This document shows, piece by piece, positions 8,480 through 15,709 of a stretch of 37,072 nt of DNA. A program made the position numbers and the translations under genes. Source of the stretch: Betaproteobacteria bacterium (GTDB lineage Bacteria > Pseudomonadota > Gammaproteobacteria > Burkholderiales > SG8-39); NCBI GenBank assembly GCA_016234705.1, contig JACRAS010000022.1:1-37072 (forward strand). The letters are read 5' to 3'. Each line of letters begins with the position of its first letter. Positions within the stretch are counted from its first letter, which is position 1. The notes below the pieces were generated by a model. That model saw nothing but the letters and a program-made list of their open reading frames with translations, made no database searches and was not told where the DNA came from.

Positions 8480-8798
8480 GGGGGTGTTGCCGATGATCGT
8501 CGGAACGGCGGTGCTGACTTTCGGGGTTCGCTATTTGCCGATGGCGCTGCTCGGCGGGCTGCGGCTTAGGCCCATGTTGGAAAGATTCCTGCGGCATCTG
8601 CCCATCGGCATCCTTGCAGCGCTGGTGGCCCAATCCACGTTTTTGCGGGGAGGGGTGCTGAGCATGGCCATGTCGGACTATTATTTGCATGGGCTGCTTG
8701 CCGCGCTATTGTTGGCGATCTGGACGCGCAGCTTGGCGGCGGTGGTATTCGGCGGATTGGGGCTGGTGGGATTGCTGACGTTTTTGGGGAAGGGATAG
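8460..8798 (+). CDS. azlD: AzlD family small subunit (first pair)
   Basis: The 112-residue protein has about four hydrophobic helices and the AzlD signature TFGVRYLPMALL, corresponding to the conserved Thr-x-x-x-Arg-x-x-Pro segment near the N-terminus, and HLPIGILAALVAQ. It partners AzlC in amino-acid export. The GTG start at 8460 overlaps the end of azlC; GTG 8466 is an alternative with GAGG at better spacing. The gene is the last of the plus-strand run that starts with the mutase and ends about 85 nt before repeat copy B. Confidence 0.85.
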   Translation: MTVENVEGVLPMIVGTAVLTFGVRYLPMALLGGLRLRPMLERFLRHLPIGILAALVAQSTFLRGGVLSMAMSDYYLHGLLAALLLAIWTRSLAAVVFGGLGLVGLLTFLGKG

Positions 8799-8883
8799 GC
8801 GCAGCCGTTTCCGCGGCCGGATGAGAGCTTGTGCAAAAATCGTCTCGAGCAGGCAAAGATGCGAGGCTGTTGCGGAGTAGGCC

Positions 8884-9254
8884 ATTGCGGAGTAATTGCA
8901 TAGCGCGGCCGCTGGCCGCAACCAAAATGACAAAAACTTTCGCGCGGATGTGACAATTGTTGAGGGGTAATTGCATAACCGTATTTTCTGTACGGATGTG
9001 CTTTTCATCCGTACAGAAAATACGGTTGGCGCGCGCAGCGCGCAGGTTTTGGCAAAACCTGCACGGACGAAAAACCGTCCGCGCGGATCCTCGATTGCGC
9101 ACGGATGAAAAGCACATCCGTGCACAATCGAGGATCTCGGATAAAGGCAAACCCAAGCCGTCGCCGCTCTTATCCTTAGCGCGACCGCTGGCCGCAACCA
9201 AAATGACGAAAACATTCGCGCGGATGTGGCAATTATTGCGGAGGAATTGCATAG
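8884..9254 (-). repeat. Nested-hairpin repeat, copy B (inverted relative to copy A)
   Basis: The 540-nt gene gap between azlD and metY is mostly this element. Near-identical 20-mers (19/20) begin it at 8884-8903 and end it at 9235-9254, and a related sequence lies at 8959-8978. A longer direct repeat (near 8907-8962 and 9182-9238) shows about 1.3 tandem units with a period of about 275 bp. On the plus strand the hairpins of copy A appear in reverse order: a perfect 22-bp stem at 8977-8998/9006-9027, then GCGCGC, AGGTTTTG/CAAAACCT, CGGACG arms, then a 22-bp stem with one mismatch at 9086-9136. The flank carries GGATAA/TTATCC arms. Nothing in the rest of the gap looks coding. Confidence 0.87.
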
Positions 9255-9338
9255 TCCGTCATCGGGGTTTGCGATGATACGCGATCGGGCTCGCGCGGGC
9301 GTCCTGATAAGATGATGTCCTCGAAAAGCGGAGGACCC

Positions 9339-10637
9339 ATGGCCAAACCCAAGTATCTAGGCTTCGATACGCTCAGCCTGCACGCCGGACAGGCGCCGGA
9401 CCCGCACACCGGGGCGCGCGCCACGCCGATCTATTTCACCACTTCCTTCGTGTTCAGCGATTCCGACCACGACGCGGCGCTGTTCAACATGGAGCGCGCC
9501 GGTCACGTGTATTCGCGCATCTCCAATCCGACCAACGCGGTGCTGGAGGAAAGAATGGCGGCGCTCGAAGGCGGGGTCGCCGCCATCGCCACCGCCAGCG
9601 GCCAGGCGGCGCTGCACCTCGGCCTCGCCACGATCGCCGGCGCCGGCTCCCACATCGTCTCTTCCGGCGCGCTCTACGGCGGCTCGCACAATCTGCTGCA
9701 TTACACGCTGCCGCGCTTCGGCGTAGCAACCACCTTCGTCAAGCCGCGCGAACTGGACGCATGGCGCAAGGCCATCCGGCCTACTACCCGCGCGCTGTTT
9801 GCCGAGACCCTGGGCAACCCCGGGCTGGACGTGCTCGACATTCCCGCGGTGGCGGCGATCGCGCACGAGCACGGCTTGCCGCTGATGGTCGATTCGACCT
9901 TCACCACGCCCTATCTGCTGCAACCCTTCGCTCACGGCGCCGATCTCTTGTTCCATTCCGCCACCAAGTTCCTCGGCGGGCACGGCGTGGCCATCGGCGG
10001 GGTCCTGGTCGACGGCGGCACTTTCGACTGGGTCGCTTCGGGCAAGTTTCCGGAAATCAGCGGCGCCTACGAGGGCTTCCACGGCATGAATTTCTCGGAA
10101 GAGTCCAGCGTCGCCCCGTTCTCGCTGCGCGCGCGGCGCGAGGGGTTGCGCGACTTTGGCGCCTGCATGAGCCCGGCCACCGCATTCCAGATCCTGCAAG
10201 GGGTCGAGACGCTGCCCCTCAGGATGCAGCGCCATGTCGAGAACACGCGCAAGGTGGTCGAGTTCCTGGTGAAGCATCCGGCGGTCGAGTCCGTGTCCTA
10301 TCCCGAGCTGCCCGAGCATCCCGATTACGCCTTGGCGAAAAAGCTGCTGCCCAAGGGCTGCGGCGCGGTATTCAGCTTTTCCGTCCGCGGCGACCGCGCC
10401 GCCGGCCGGCGCTTCGTCGAGGCGCTGAAAATATTTTCCCATCTCGCCAACGTCGGCGACGCCAAGTCGCTGGTGATCCATCCGGCGAGCACCACGCATT
10501 TCCGCATGGACGATACAGCGCTCGAGGCAGCCGGCATCAGCGCAGGCACGATGCGACTCTCCATCGGACTCGAAGACGTGGACGACCTGATCGAGGACCT
10601 CGGGGGCGGCCTGCGCGCGTCGCAGAAAAGCAAATAG
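9339..10637 (+). CDS. metY: O-acetylhomoserine (or O-succinylhomoserine) sulfhydrylase, MetY family
   Basis: This 432-residue Cys/Met-metabolism PLP enzyme makes homocysteine from an activated homoserine and sulfide. Conserved features are LSLHAGQAPDP near residue 13, YSR (58-60) and SGQA (87-90) for phosphate binding, DSTFTTPYL (185-193), and the Schiff-base lysine K210 in SATKFLGGHG. The length (about 430) and the insert around residues 225-245 fit MetY better than the shorter MetB/MetC/MetZ enzymes. ATG 9339 has GGAGG at 9330-9334; an earlier in-frame ATG at 9312 would only add nine residues. The alpha/beta hydrolase gene follows after 11 nt and is probably co-transcribed. Confidence 0.92.
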   Translation: MAKPKYLGFDTLSLHAGQAPDPHTGARATPIYFTTSFVFSDSDHDAALFNMERAGHVYSRISNPTNAVLEERMAALEGGVAAIATASGQAALHLGLATIAGAGSHIVSSGALYGGSHNLLHYTLPRFGVATTFVKPRELDAWRKAIRPTTRALFAETLGNPGLDVLDIPAVAAIAHEHGLPLMVDSTFTTPYLLQPFAHGADLLFHSATKFLGGHGVAIGGVLVDGGTFDWVASGKFPEISGAYEGFHGMNFSEESSVAPFSLRARREGLRDFGACMSPATAFQILQGVETLPLRMQRHVENTRKVVEFLVKHPAVESVSYPELPEHPDYALAKKLLPKGCGAVFSFSVRGDRAAGRRFVEALKIFSHLANVGDAKSLVIHPASTTHFRMDDTALEAAGISAGTMRLSIGLEDVDDLIEDLGGGLRASQKSK

Positions 10638-10648
10638 GACGCACCGCC

Positions 10649-11440
10649 ATGGAACTCACAATCAAGGGCAAAAAAGCCTACGCCTACACCGGCGGCAAGA
10701 ACTTCGATGCGAGCCTGCCCACCGTGGTCTTCTGCCACGGCGGCCAGCATGATCACAGCGTGTGGATCCTACAGAGCCGCTACCTCGCGCACCACGGCTA
10801 TAGTGTGCTCGCGCTAGACCTGCCCGGCCATGGGCGCTCGGAAGGCCCGGCGCTCGCGCGCATCGAGGACCTGGCCGACTGGATCGCGGCGGTGCTCGAC
10901 GCGGCGGGCGTCAAGCAGGCGAGCGTGGTCGGCCACAGCATGGGTTCGCTCATCGCGCTCGAATGCGCGGCGCGCCATTCCGCGCGCATCGCCAGGATCG
11001 CGCTCCTTGCCACCGCCTATCCGATGAAAGTCTCGGCCGAGTTGCTCGACGCAACGAAGAACAACGAGCCTCTCGCGCAGGACATGGTCAACATCTGGTC
11101 GCACCTGGCCTATGCGCAATACCCCAACAATCCGGGGCCGGGCTTCTGGTTGATAGGCGAGAACCTGCGCCTGATGCAGCGGCAAAAGCCCGGCGTGATG
11201 CATGTTGATTTTGCCGCTTGCAACGCCTACGCCGGGGGTGCCGAAGCCGCGGCCAAGGTGCAGTGCCCGGCGCTGTTCCTGATCGCGCGGCGCGATTCGA
11301 TGACCCCGGCGCGCTCGGCGCAGGCTTTCGCGCAGGCGGTCAAGGGCACGCGCACGGTCATGATCGAAGGCAGCGGGCATAACATGATGGGCGAAAAGCC
11401 GGACGAAGTGCTCGACGCGCTGGTGGCGTTCCTGAAGTAG
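10649..11440 (+). CDS. Alpha/beta hydrolase
   Basis: The 263-residue single-domain hydrolase has the oxyanion motif HGG (30-32), DLPGHGRSEG (57-66), the nucleophile elbow GHSMGS with Ser97, and a C-terminal catalytic His244 in GSGHNMM. An Asp in IARRDSMTPA is the likely third triad member. Length and layout match small esterases, lactonases or C-C hydrolases; the substrate cannot be inferred. It starts 11 nt after metY, so a role tied to homoserine-ester or sulfur metabolism is possible but unproven. The frame is open far upstream through metY on the same strand, but that stretch is not similar to the family. Confidence 0.87.
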   Translation: MELTIKGKKAYAYTGGKNFDASLPTVVFCHGGQHDHSVWILQSRYLAHHGYSVLALDLPGHGRSEGPALARIEDLADWIAAVLDAAGVKQASVVGHSMGSLIALECAARHSARIARIALLATAYPMKVSAELLDATKNNEPLAQDMVNIWSHLAYAQYPNNPGPGFWLIGENLRLMQRQKPGVMHVDFAACNAYAGGAEAAAKVQCPALFLIARRDSMTPARSAQAFAQAVKGTRTVMIEGSGHNMMGEKPDEVLDALVAFLK

Positions 11441-11487
11441 GCGCGCCGGCTGCTCCCCGCAGAACCGCGATAGAGTGAGGAACCTGA

Positions 11488-11973
11488 ATGCCCGAGAAGG
11501 AAGCCACGGCCCGCATCAAGATCAACAAGCTGCTCGAAGCCGCGGGTTGGCGCTTCTTTCCGGAAGGGAGCGCGCCCGCCAATATCCGCCTCGAGCCCAG
11601 CGTCACGATCAAGTCGAACGACCTGGCTGCGCTCGGCGACAACTGCCTGACGCTGCGCGAGATCCTGGAGAAGGTGTTTGGCCTCATTCCGCGCTTCAAG
11701 TCAAGAGATGAATTGCTGAAGAAGGAGTTCGCCAAGTTCGTCGCCGATTTCAAGCCCGAGGAGGCCGAGGCCATCCCCGCCATCAAGACCTTTTTCAAGG
11801 CCTACGTCACCAGCGTCCAGGTGCGCCACATCATCGAAAGCAAAGACTTCACCGTGCTCGCAACCCATCCGATGTTTTCCACCCGCGACTTCAAGGCGGT
11901 GCCTCAGAAGTACCGCGCGCTCGTCCCGGAATACATCAAGGACTGCGTCTGCTTGAACCAGTTCGCTGCCTGA
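11488..11973 (+). pseudogene. hsdR: Internally deleted type I restriction enzyme R subunit
   Basis: The 161-residue frame joins the two ends of an HsdR protein. Residues 1 to about 52 (ATARIKINKLLEAAGWRFF, IRLEPSVTI) resemble the N-terminus of EcoEI-like R subunits. Residues from about 53 on (REILEKVFGLIPRF, EEAEAIPAIKTFFKAYVT, HIIESKDF, VPEYIKDCVCLNQF) resemble the extreme C-terminal EcoEI_R_C domain. The nuclease core and the whole DEAD-type motor are missing, so roughly four fifths of a normal protein was lost in frame. It keeps a start codon and GAGG upstream, so a small protein could still be made. Recognition rests on remembered family sequence. The remnant lies in the same order and strand as KilA-N and the hsdM remnant. 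Confidence 0.72.
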
Positions 11974-12006
11974 GCCATGAATCCAACCAGACATCGTTTA
12001 ATTTGT

Positions 12007-12044
12007 GGCGAATTCGCCCTATTTAATTCCCTCGAATTCGAGGG
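12007..12044. promoter_or_regulatory. Two GAATTC-centred palindromes upstream of the KilA-N gene
   Basis: GGCGAATTCGCC at 12007-12018 and CCCTCGAATTCGAGGG at 12029-12044 are perfect palindromes 11 nt apart, in the 104-nt gap before the KilA-N start. The second shares TTAATTCC and the TCGAATTCGA core with a larger palindrome inside the gene (12280-12313). They could be operators for the KilA-N protein, whose N-terminal domain binds DNA. That is inference from position and symmetry. Confidence 0.45.
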
Positions 12045-12077
12045 GTTTGGCGCTATCCCACGTCAAACGCAGACCCC

Positions 12078-12911
12078 ATGAGCAAGACAAAGAAAAGCAC
12101 CATCGAGGTTCAGGGGGCTTCCGTCGCGGTACTTTCGCAGAACAGGCAAGACCTTATCTCCCTCACGGATATCGCCCGGTTCAAGAACCCGGAACGCAGC
12201 GACGACCTCATACGAAACTGGCTGCGCAACCGCAACACGGTTGAATTCCTGGGTATATGGGAAAAACTCCATAACCCGGCTTTTAATTCCGTCGAATTCG
12301 ACGGAATTAAAAGTCAAGCAGGCTTGAACAGCTTTATCCTCACGCCAAAACAATGGATCGAAAAAACTAGCGCCATAGGAATCATCTCCAGCACGGGTCG
12401 CTACGGCGGCACTTACGCTCACCAGGATATAGCCTTCGAGTTTGCCTCCTGGGTTTCTGTTGAATTCAAGCTCTACCTCATCAAGGAATTCCAGCGCCTG
12501 AAGGAAGACGAAAACCGCCGTCTGTCGTTGGCCTGGAACCTGAACCGCACCCTGTCCAAGCTCAATTACCGCATCCACACCGACGCCATCCAGGCGCACC
12601 TGATTCCGCCAGAAGTAACGCCGGCACAGGCCGCCATCACCTACGCCACCGAGGCCGACTTGCTCAATGTCGCCTTGTTCGGCCGGACCGCGAAGCAGTG
12701 GCGGGATGCCAACCCTGGGCTCGACGGCAACATGCGCGATTACTCCACGGTCGAACAATTGCTGGTACTGGCCAACCTCGAAGGCATGAATGCCGAAATG
12801 ATCCACATGCGTCTTTCCCAGGGTGAGCGGCTCAAACGACTTAACCAGATCGCCATCCGGCAGATGCAGGTGCTGACGGCTGCACCGGCGCTCAGGCAGC
12901 TAAAGGGATAA
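12078..12911 (+). CDS. KilA-N domain DNA-binding protein of a type I R-M locus
   Basis: The 277-residue protein has an N-terminal KilA-N domain (about residues 20-120) with SLTDIARFKNPERSDDLIRN, NTVEFLGIWEKL, GRYGGTYAHQDIAFEFASW and SVEFKLYLIKEFQRL. A helical C-terminal part follows (IPPEVTPAQAAITYATEADLL, VEQLLVLANLEG). KilA-N domains occur in phage and plasmid DNA-binding proteins, and proteins like this one accompany hsd genes in many bacterial type I loci. The frame is intact, unlike its two neighbours. ATG 12078 is the only good start, although a clear ribosome-binding site is missing. A GTG for the hsdM remnant begins three nt after its stop. It may be a regulator kept after the restriction system decayed. 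Confidence 0.85.
   Translation: MSKTKKSTIEVQGASVAVLSQNRQDLISLTDIARFKNPERSDDLIRNWLRNRNTVEFLGIWEKLHNPAFNSVEFDGIKSQAGLNSFILTPKQWIEKTSAIGIISSTGRYGGTYAHQDIAFEFASWVSVEFKLYLIKEFQRLKEDENRRLSLAWNLNRTLSKLNYRIHTDAIQAHLIPPEVTPAQAAITYATEADLLNVALFGRTAKQWRDANPGLDGNMRDYSTVEQLLVLANLEGMNAEMIHMRLSQGERLKRLNQIAIRQMQVLTAAPALRQLKG
12280..12313. repeat. 34-bp perfect palindrome inside the KilA-N gene
   Basis: The sequence is its own reverse complement over 34 bp, centred between 12296 and 12297. It has CTTTTAATTCC at the left end and a TCGAATTCGA core. It encodes residues 68-79 of the KilA-N protein in a region where relatives have similar residues (NP-F-VEF), so it need not be an insertion. The shared core with the upstream palindrome suggests a DNA-level role. 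Confidence 0.85.
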
Positions 12912-12913
12912 GC

Positions 12914-13237
12914 GTGCTCGACACCAACACCAAGCGCCGCATCGACACCGCCCGCGACATCCTCGTGGGCAAGGTGCCCGACCCGAAAAGCCAGGTCGAG
13001 CAGATCACTATTGCTTTGATCTACAAATTCATGGACGACATGGACGCCGAAGCCGAGGAGTTGGGCGGCAGGCGCAAGTTCTTCGCCGGCGCGTTTGCCC
13101 GCTACGGCTGGGCCAAACTGATGCGGTCCGGGCTCGGCGGCCACGAGACCCTGAACCTCTACGCCGAGGCCATCGCCAAGATGCCGGAGAACCCCGGCAT
13201 CCCGCCGTTGTTCCACGACATTTTCAAGAACGCCTAG
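12914..13237 (+). pseudogene. hsdM: Truncated type I DNA methyltransferase M subunit (N-terminal 107 residues)
   Basis: The frame matches the helical N-terminal domain of HsdM closely: TKRRIDTARDILVGKVPDPK, EQITIALIYKFMDDMD, FARYGWAKLMRSG, MPENPGIPPLF and DIFKNA. It then stops at TAG before the whole catalytic part, so the S-adenosylmethionine and NPPF motifs are absent. A full subunit is usually about 480-550 residues. The GTG start is three nt after the KilA-N stop. No specificity subunit (hsdS) remains. The next gene starts 25 nt downstream, which suggests a deletion that fused the locus to unrelated DNA. A stable truncated product is possible but cannot methylate DNA. Confidence 0.8.
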
Positions 13238-13262
13238 CCGCAAGCCCGCGAAAGGCCATGCA

Positions 13263-14006
13263 ATGAGCGTCAAGATCATCGGCAGTTATCTCTCCCCCTA
13301 TGTGCGCAAGGTGCTGGTCGCGCTTCATCTCAAGGGTCTCGACTATGAGATCGATCCAATCATCCCTTTCTTCGGCGACGAGCGCTTCGCTGCGCTCAGC
13401 CCCTTGCGCCGCATACCCGTTCTCGTCGATGGCGCGCTGACACTGTCGGACTCCTCGGTGATCTGCCAATACCTGGAAGAGCGCTATCCGCAGCCGGCGC
13501 TCTACCCCGCCGACATCGACGAACGGGCGCGCGCCCGCTGGCTGGAGGAGTACGCCGACACGCGCATGGGCGAGGTCTTCATCTGGCAATTGTTCAACCA
13601 GGTGGCGATCAACCGTTTCGTCTGGGGAACAAAGACGGATGAAGCGGCCTTGGGCAGAACGTTGGCAGAGGAAGTGCCGCAGGTTCTGGACTACCTCGAG
13701 ACGCAGCTTCCGCAGCAGGGCTTTCTCTTCGGCGGCGTGTCGATTGCCGACATCAGCCTCGCCGCCTTCTTTCGCAATGCCGCCTTTGCGCGTTTTCGAA
13801 TCGACGCCGGCCGCTGGCCGGCGACGGCGGCTTTCGTGGAGCGGGTGCTGGGCCTGGAGGCCTTCGGCCGGCTCAAGCCCTTCGAAGACCGGTTGATGCG
13901 CACGCCGATCCCGCAACACCGTGCCGCGCTGGCCGAGCTGGGCGCGCCCTTGGCCGCTGAGAGCTACGCTACCCCCGTGCCCCGCCGCGGCATCATGCGT
14001 ATCTGA
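13263..14006 (+). CDS. Glutathione S-transferase family protein
   Basis: The 247-residue protein has a thioredoxin-like N-terminal domain (KIIGSYLSPYVRKVLVALHLKG in the glutathione-site region, the cis-proline segment RRIPVLVDG, and the glutathione-gamma-glutamyl motif LSDSSVICQYLEERYP). An all-helical C-terminal domain (about residues 90-210) contains the family N-capping motif SIADISLAAFF. The last 30 residues are an extra tail rich in Ala, Pro and Arg. It may conjugate or isomerise an electrophilic compound, but no substrate is evident. It starts 25 nt after the hsdM remnant, at the edge of the accessory catabolic region. Confidence 0.88.
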   Translation: MSVKIIGSYLSPYVRKVLVALHLKGLDYEIDPIIPFFGDERFAALSPLRRIPVLVDGALTLSDSSVICQYLEERYPQPALYPADIDERARARWLEEYADTRMGEVFIWQLFNQVAINRFVWGTKTDEAALGRTLAEEVPQVLDYLETQLPQQGFLFGGVSIADISLAAFFRNAAFARFRIDAGRWPATAAFVERVLGLEAFGRLKPFEDRLMRTPIPQHRAALAELGAPLAAESYATPVPRRGIMRI

Positions 14007-14076
14007 GATCGGCGCAGTGATTATGCGCACCTTGGCAACCAACACAGGTTCATCGAGCATGCGCCGGCCCGCCAAT

Positions 14077-14111
14077 TTAGGATTGCCCGGCGGATTGATT
14101 TTCCTATCGCT
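14077..14111 (+). repeat. Short dispersed repeat, copy 1
   Basis: This contains the family core GGATTGATTTTCCTATCGCT preceded by GGATTGCCCGGC. The left third of the full-length form is missing here. It lies in the gap after the glutathione transferase gene, and its end is 53 nt before the start of the Fe-ADH-like gene. Confidence 0.75.
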
Positions 14112-14164
14112 TTCATTACCGTGCGCCGGAAACTTCGATAACGTAGGAATGAAAGGACCTCAAC

Positions 14165-15382
14165 GTGAAACTGAATACCACCTTTCGCTACCTTGCGCCG
14201 TCCTCGCGCTACCATGCGGGGCCGGGCTCCATCTCGCGGATCTACTCCGAAGCGAAGCGCATTGGCGCATCACGCGCGTTCGTCATCTCGAGCGAGACGC
14301 TGGCAAGGACCACGGACCTGAACGATAAAGTCCGGGCAGCCTTGGGCGACCTCTACGTCGGCACCTGGGCCGGCGCGAAGAAGGAGTCGCCCATCCCTTC
14401 GGTTATGGAGGGTGTGCAAGCGGTGAAGCAGGCCAGACCCGACCTCATCGTTACCGTGGGCGGCGGCAGCGCTGTCGTGACCGGCCGCGCGATTACGATC
14501 ATTGTGGGCGAGGACAAGACGATCGAGGAGATGTATACCAAGCACGCTCCGGGTCGAGCGCCCGACGTGTACCGGGCCAGCAAACCTAAGATCCCGAACA
14601 TCATCGTCAATACGACCCCCACCACCGGTATCGACCGCGGCGGCGCGGCGATCTACGACAGCGTCGCGCCGCACCGCAAGGAACTGTACGACCCCAAAAC
14701 CCGCCCGCTGGCGGTGATCATCGACCCGCAGGCGCTCCTGACCGCGCCTTTGGATCTCTACAGGGACACCTCGCTCACCACGTTTTCCGACATTATCGCT
14801 TCCGGCAATACCGGCGGGCTGCAAGCGCCGGAGTTGAACCCGCTTGCCTACGCCGACGAGCGCATGGCGTTGGAGTTGTCCGTGGCGAATCTGCCCAAAC
14901 TGGTGGAGCATCCGAACGACGGCGAGGCGCGGGTCAACCTCTGCCTGGCGGCCATTCTGTGTAACCGGGCTTCCCAGTCCACGTACAACATCGGCGGGCG
15001 CAATCGAACGACCGGACTGGGTTATAAACTGCGCTATCACTACGCCCACATCGGCCAGGGGGCCGCGGGCGCAGTGATGCTGGCCACGAATCTGCGGATA
15101 AACCTGGACCTCATGACCGAGGGCATGGCCAGAATCGCCGATGTCCTGCGCATCAGGCTGGCCGGCATGAACGATAGGGAGGCTGCGCAGACCCTCATTG
15201 TCTGGGTCGAATCCTTCCTGCGGTCCATCGGCGCGGCAACCCGCTTGCGCGACCTCAACGTGCCCCGAAAGGACTTGCGCCGATTGGCCGAGGAAGATGC
15301 TCGCGTCCTTTACTTTGGTGAAGGCACGGGCCGCATCACCGACCCGGATGAGCTGGTCAAGGTGCTGGAGATGGCATACTAA
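14165..15382 (+). CDS. Divergent iron-containing alcohol dehydrogenase family protein
   Basis: The 405-residue protein has the two-domain layout of the Fe-ADH/maleylacetate-reductase family. It has an N-terminal dinucleotide fold with VTVGGGSAVVTGRAI (GGGS at 99-102), and PNIIVNTTPTT at 144-154, then a helical C-terminal domain. Several expected residues are missing. The usual Asp after GGGS is Val/Thr. The TGTGSE segment reads TTGIDRGG. Of the metal ligands D-H-H-H, Asp209 is present, but the next His is Ser213 and the third ligand position is not His; His292 or His295 may be the fourth. It may use another cofactor arrangement or be inactive as a reductase. The GTG start at 14165 has AAAGGA upstream. 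Confidence 0.75.
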   Translation: MKLNTTFRYLAPSSRYHAGPGSISRIYSEAKRIGASRAFVISSETLARTTDLNDKVRAALGDLYVGTWAGAKKESPIPSVMEGVQAVKQARPDLIVTVGGGSAVVTGRAITIIVGEDKTIEEMYTKHAPGRAPDVYRASKPKIPNIIVNTTPTTGIDRGGAAIYDSVAPHRKELYDPKTRPLAVIIDPQALLTAPLDLYRDTSLTTFSDIIASGNTGGLQAPELNPLAYADERMALELSVANLPKLVEHPNDGEARVNLCLAAILCNRASQSTYNIGGRNRTTGLGYKLRYHYAHIGQGAAGAVMLATNLRINLDLMTEGMARIADVLRIRLAGMNDREAAQTLIVWVESFLRSIGAATRLRDLNVPRKDLRRLAEEDARVLYFGEGTGRITDPDELVKVLEMAY

Positions 15383-15586
15383 ACCGGAGTTCGATCGCAA
15401 GACGCAGGAAGTCCTGTGTGTGCGGCAAGGCCGTTGCGCCGCTCTTGCGATTGCTGTAAATTGCCCGGTGGCTAACCAATAATACAGTTTGAAATCCAGG
15501 CGATTTGCCGTGAAGGGGGAGCCTGAATGAACATAAGTACATTATGCGCAGTTCGGGTTCCAACTCGGGTTCATCCCATCTGAATC

Positions 15587-15632
15587 GGCAGGCGGGTGTT
15601 GGGTTGTCCGGTGGATTGATTTTCCTATCGCT
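15587..15632 (+). repeat. Short dispersed repeat, copy 2, in a 327-nt gene-free gap
   Basis: This is a near full-length copy: GGCAGGCGGGTGTTGGGTTG followed by TCCGGT and GGATTGATTTTCCTATCGCT. Its end is 77 nt before the crotonase start. The same gap (15383-15709) also holds a hairpin with 9-bp arms ATCGCAAGA (15394-15402) and TCTTGCGAT (15443-15451), with an inner GCGGC/GCCGC pairing and no T-tract. I see nothing else in the gap. Confidence 0.8.
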
Positions 15633-15709
15633 CGGATGCGCCGTTTGCCGAGCAGGAAGAACTGCACGGCCGACCCGCATCAAGGAACGTTTATCCCATA
15701 GGAATACAG

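Noticed and set aside
1-9254. CRISPR array or IS element as explanation of the hairpin-rich regions
   Set aside because: There are no regularly spaced identical repeats with unique spacers, no cas genes and no transposase. Units are tandem and palindromic instead.
9761-10648. Long open frame running through metY into the alpha/beta hydrolase, as if the hydrolase were 559 residues
   Set aside because: The upstream part is a GC-driven frame inside metY with Arg/Gly/Ala-rich composition and no hydrolase similarity. The hydrolase itself starts properly at 10649.
11488-13237. Functional type I restriction-modification system
   Set aside because: The motor/nuclease core of HsdR, the catalytic part of HsdM and all of HsdS are missing.
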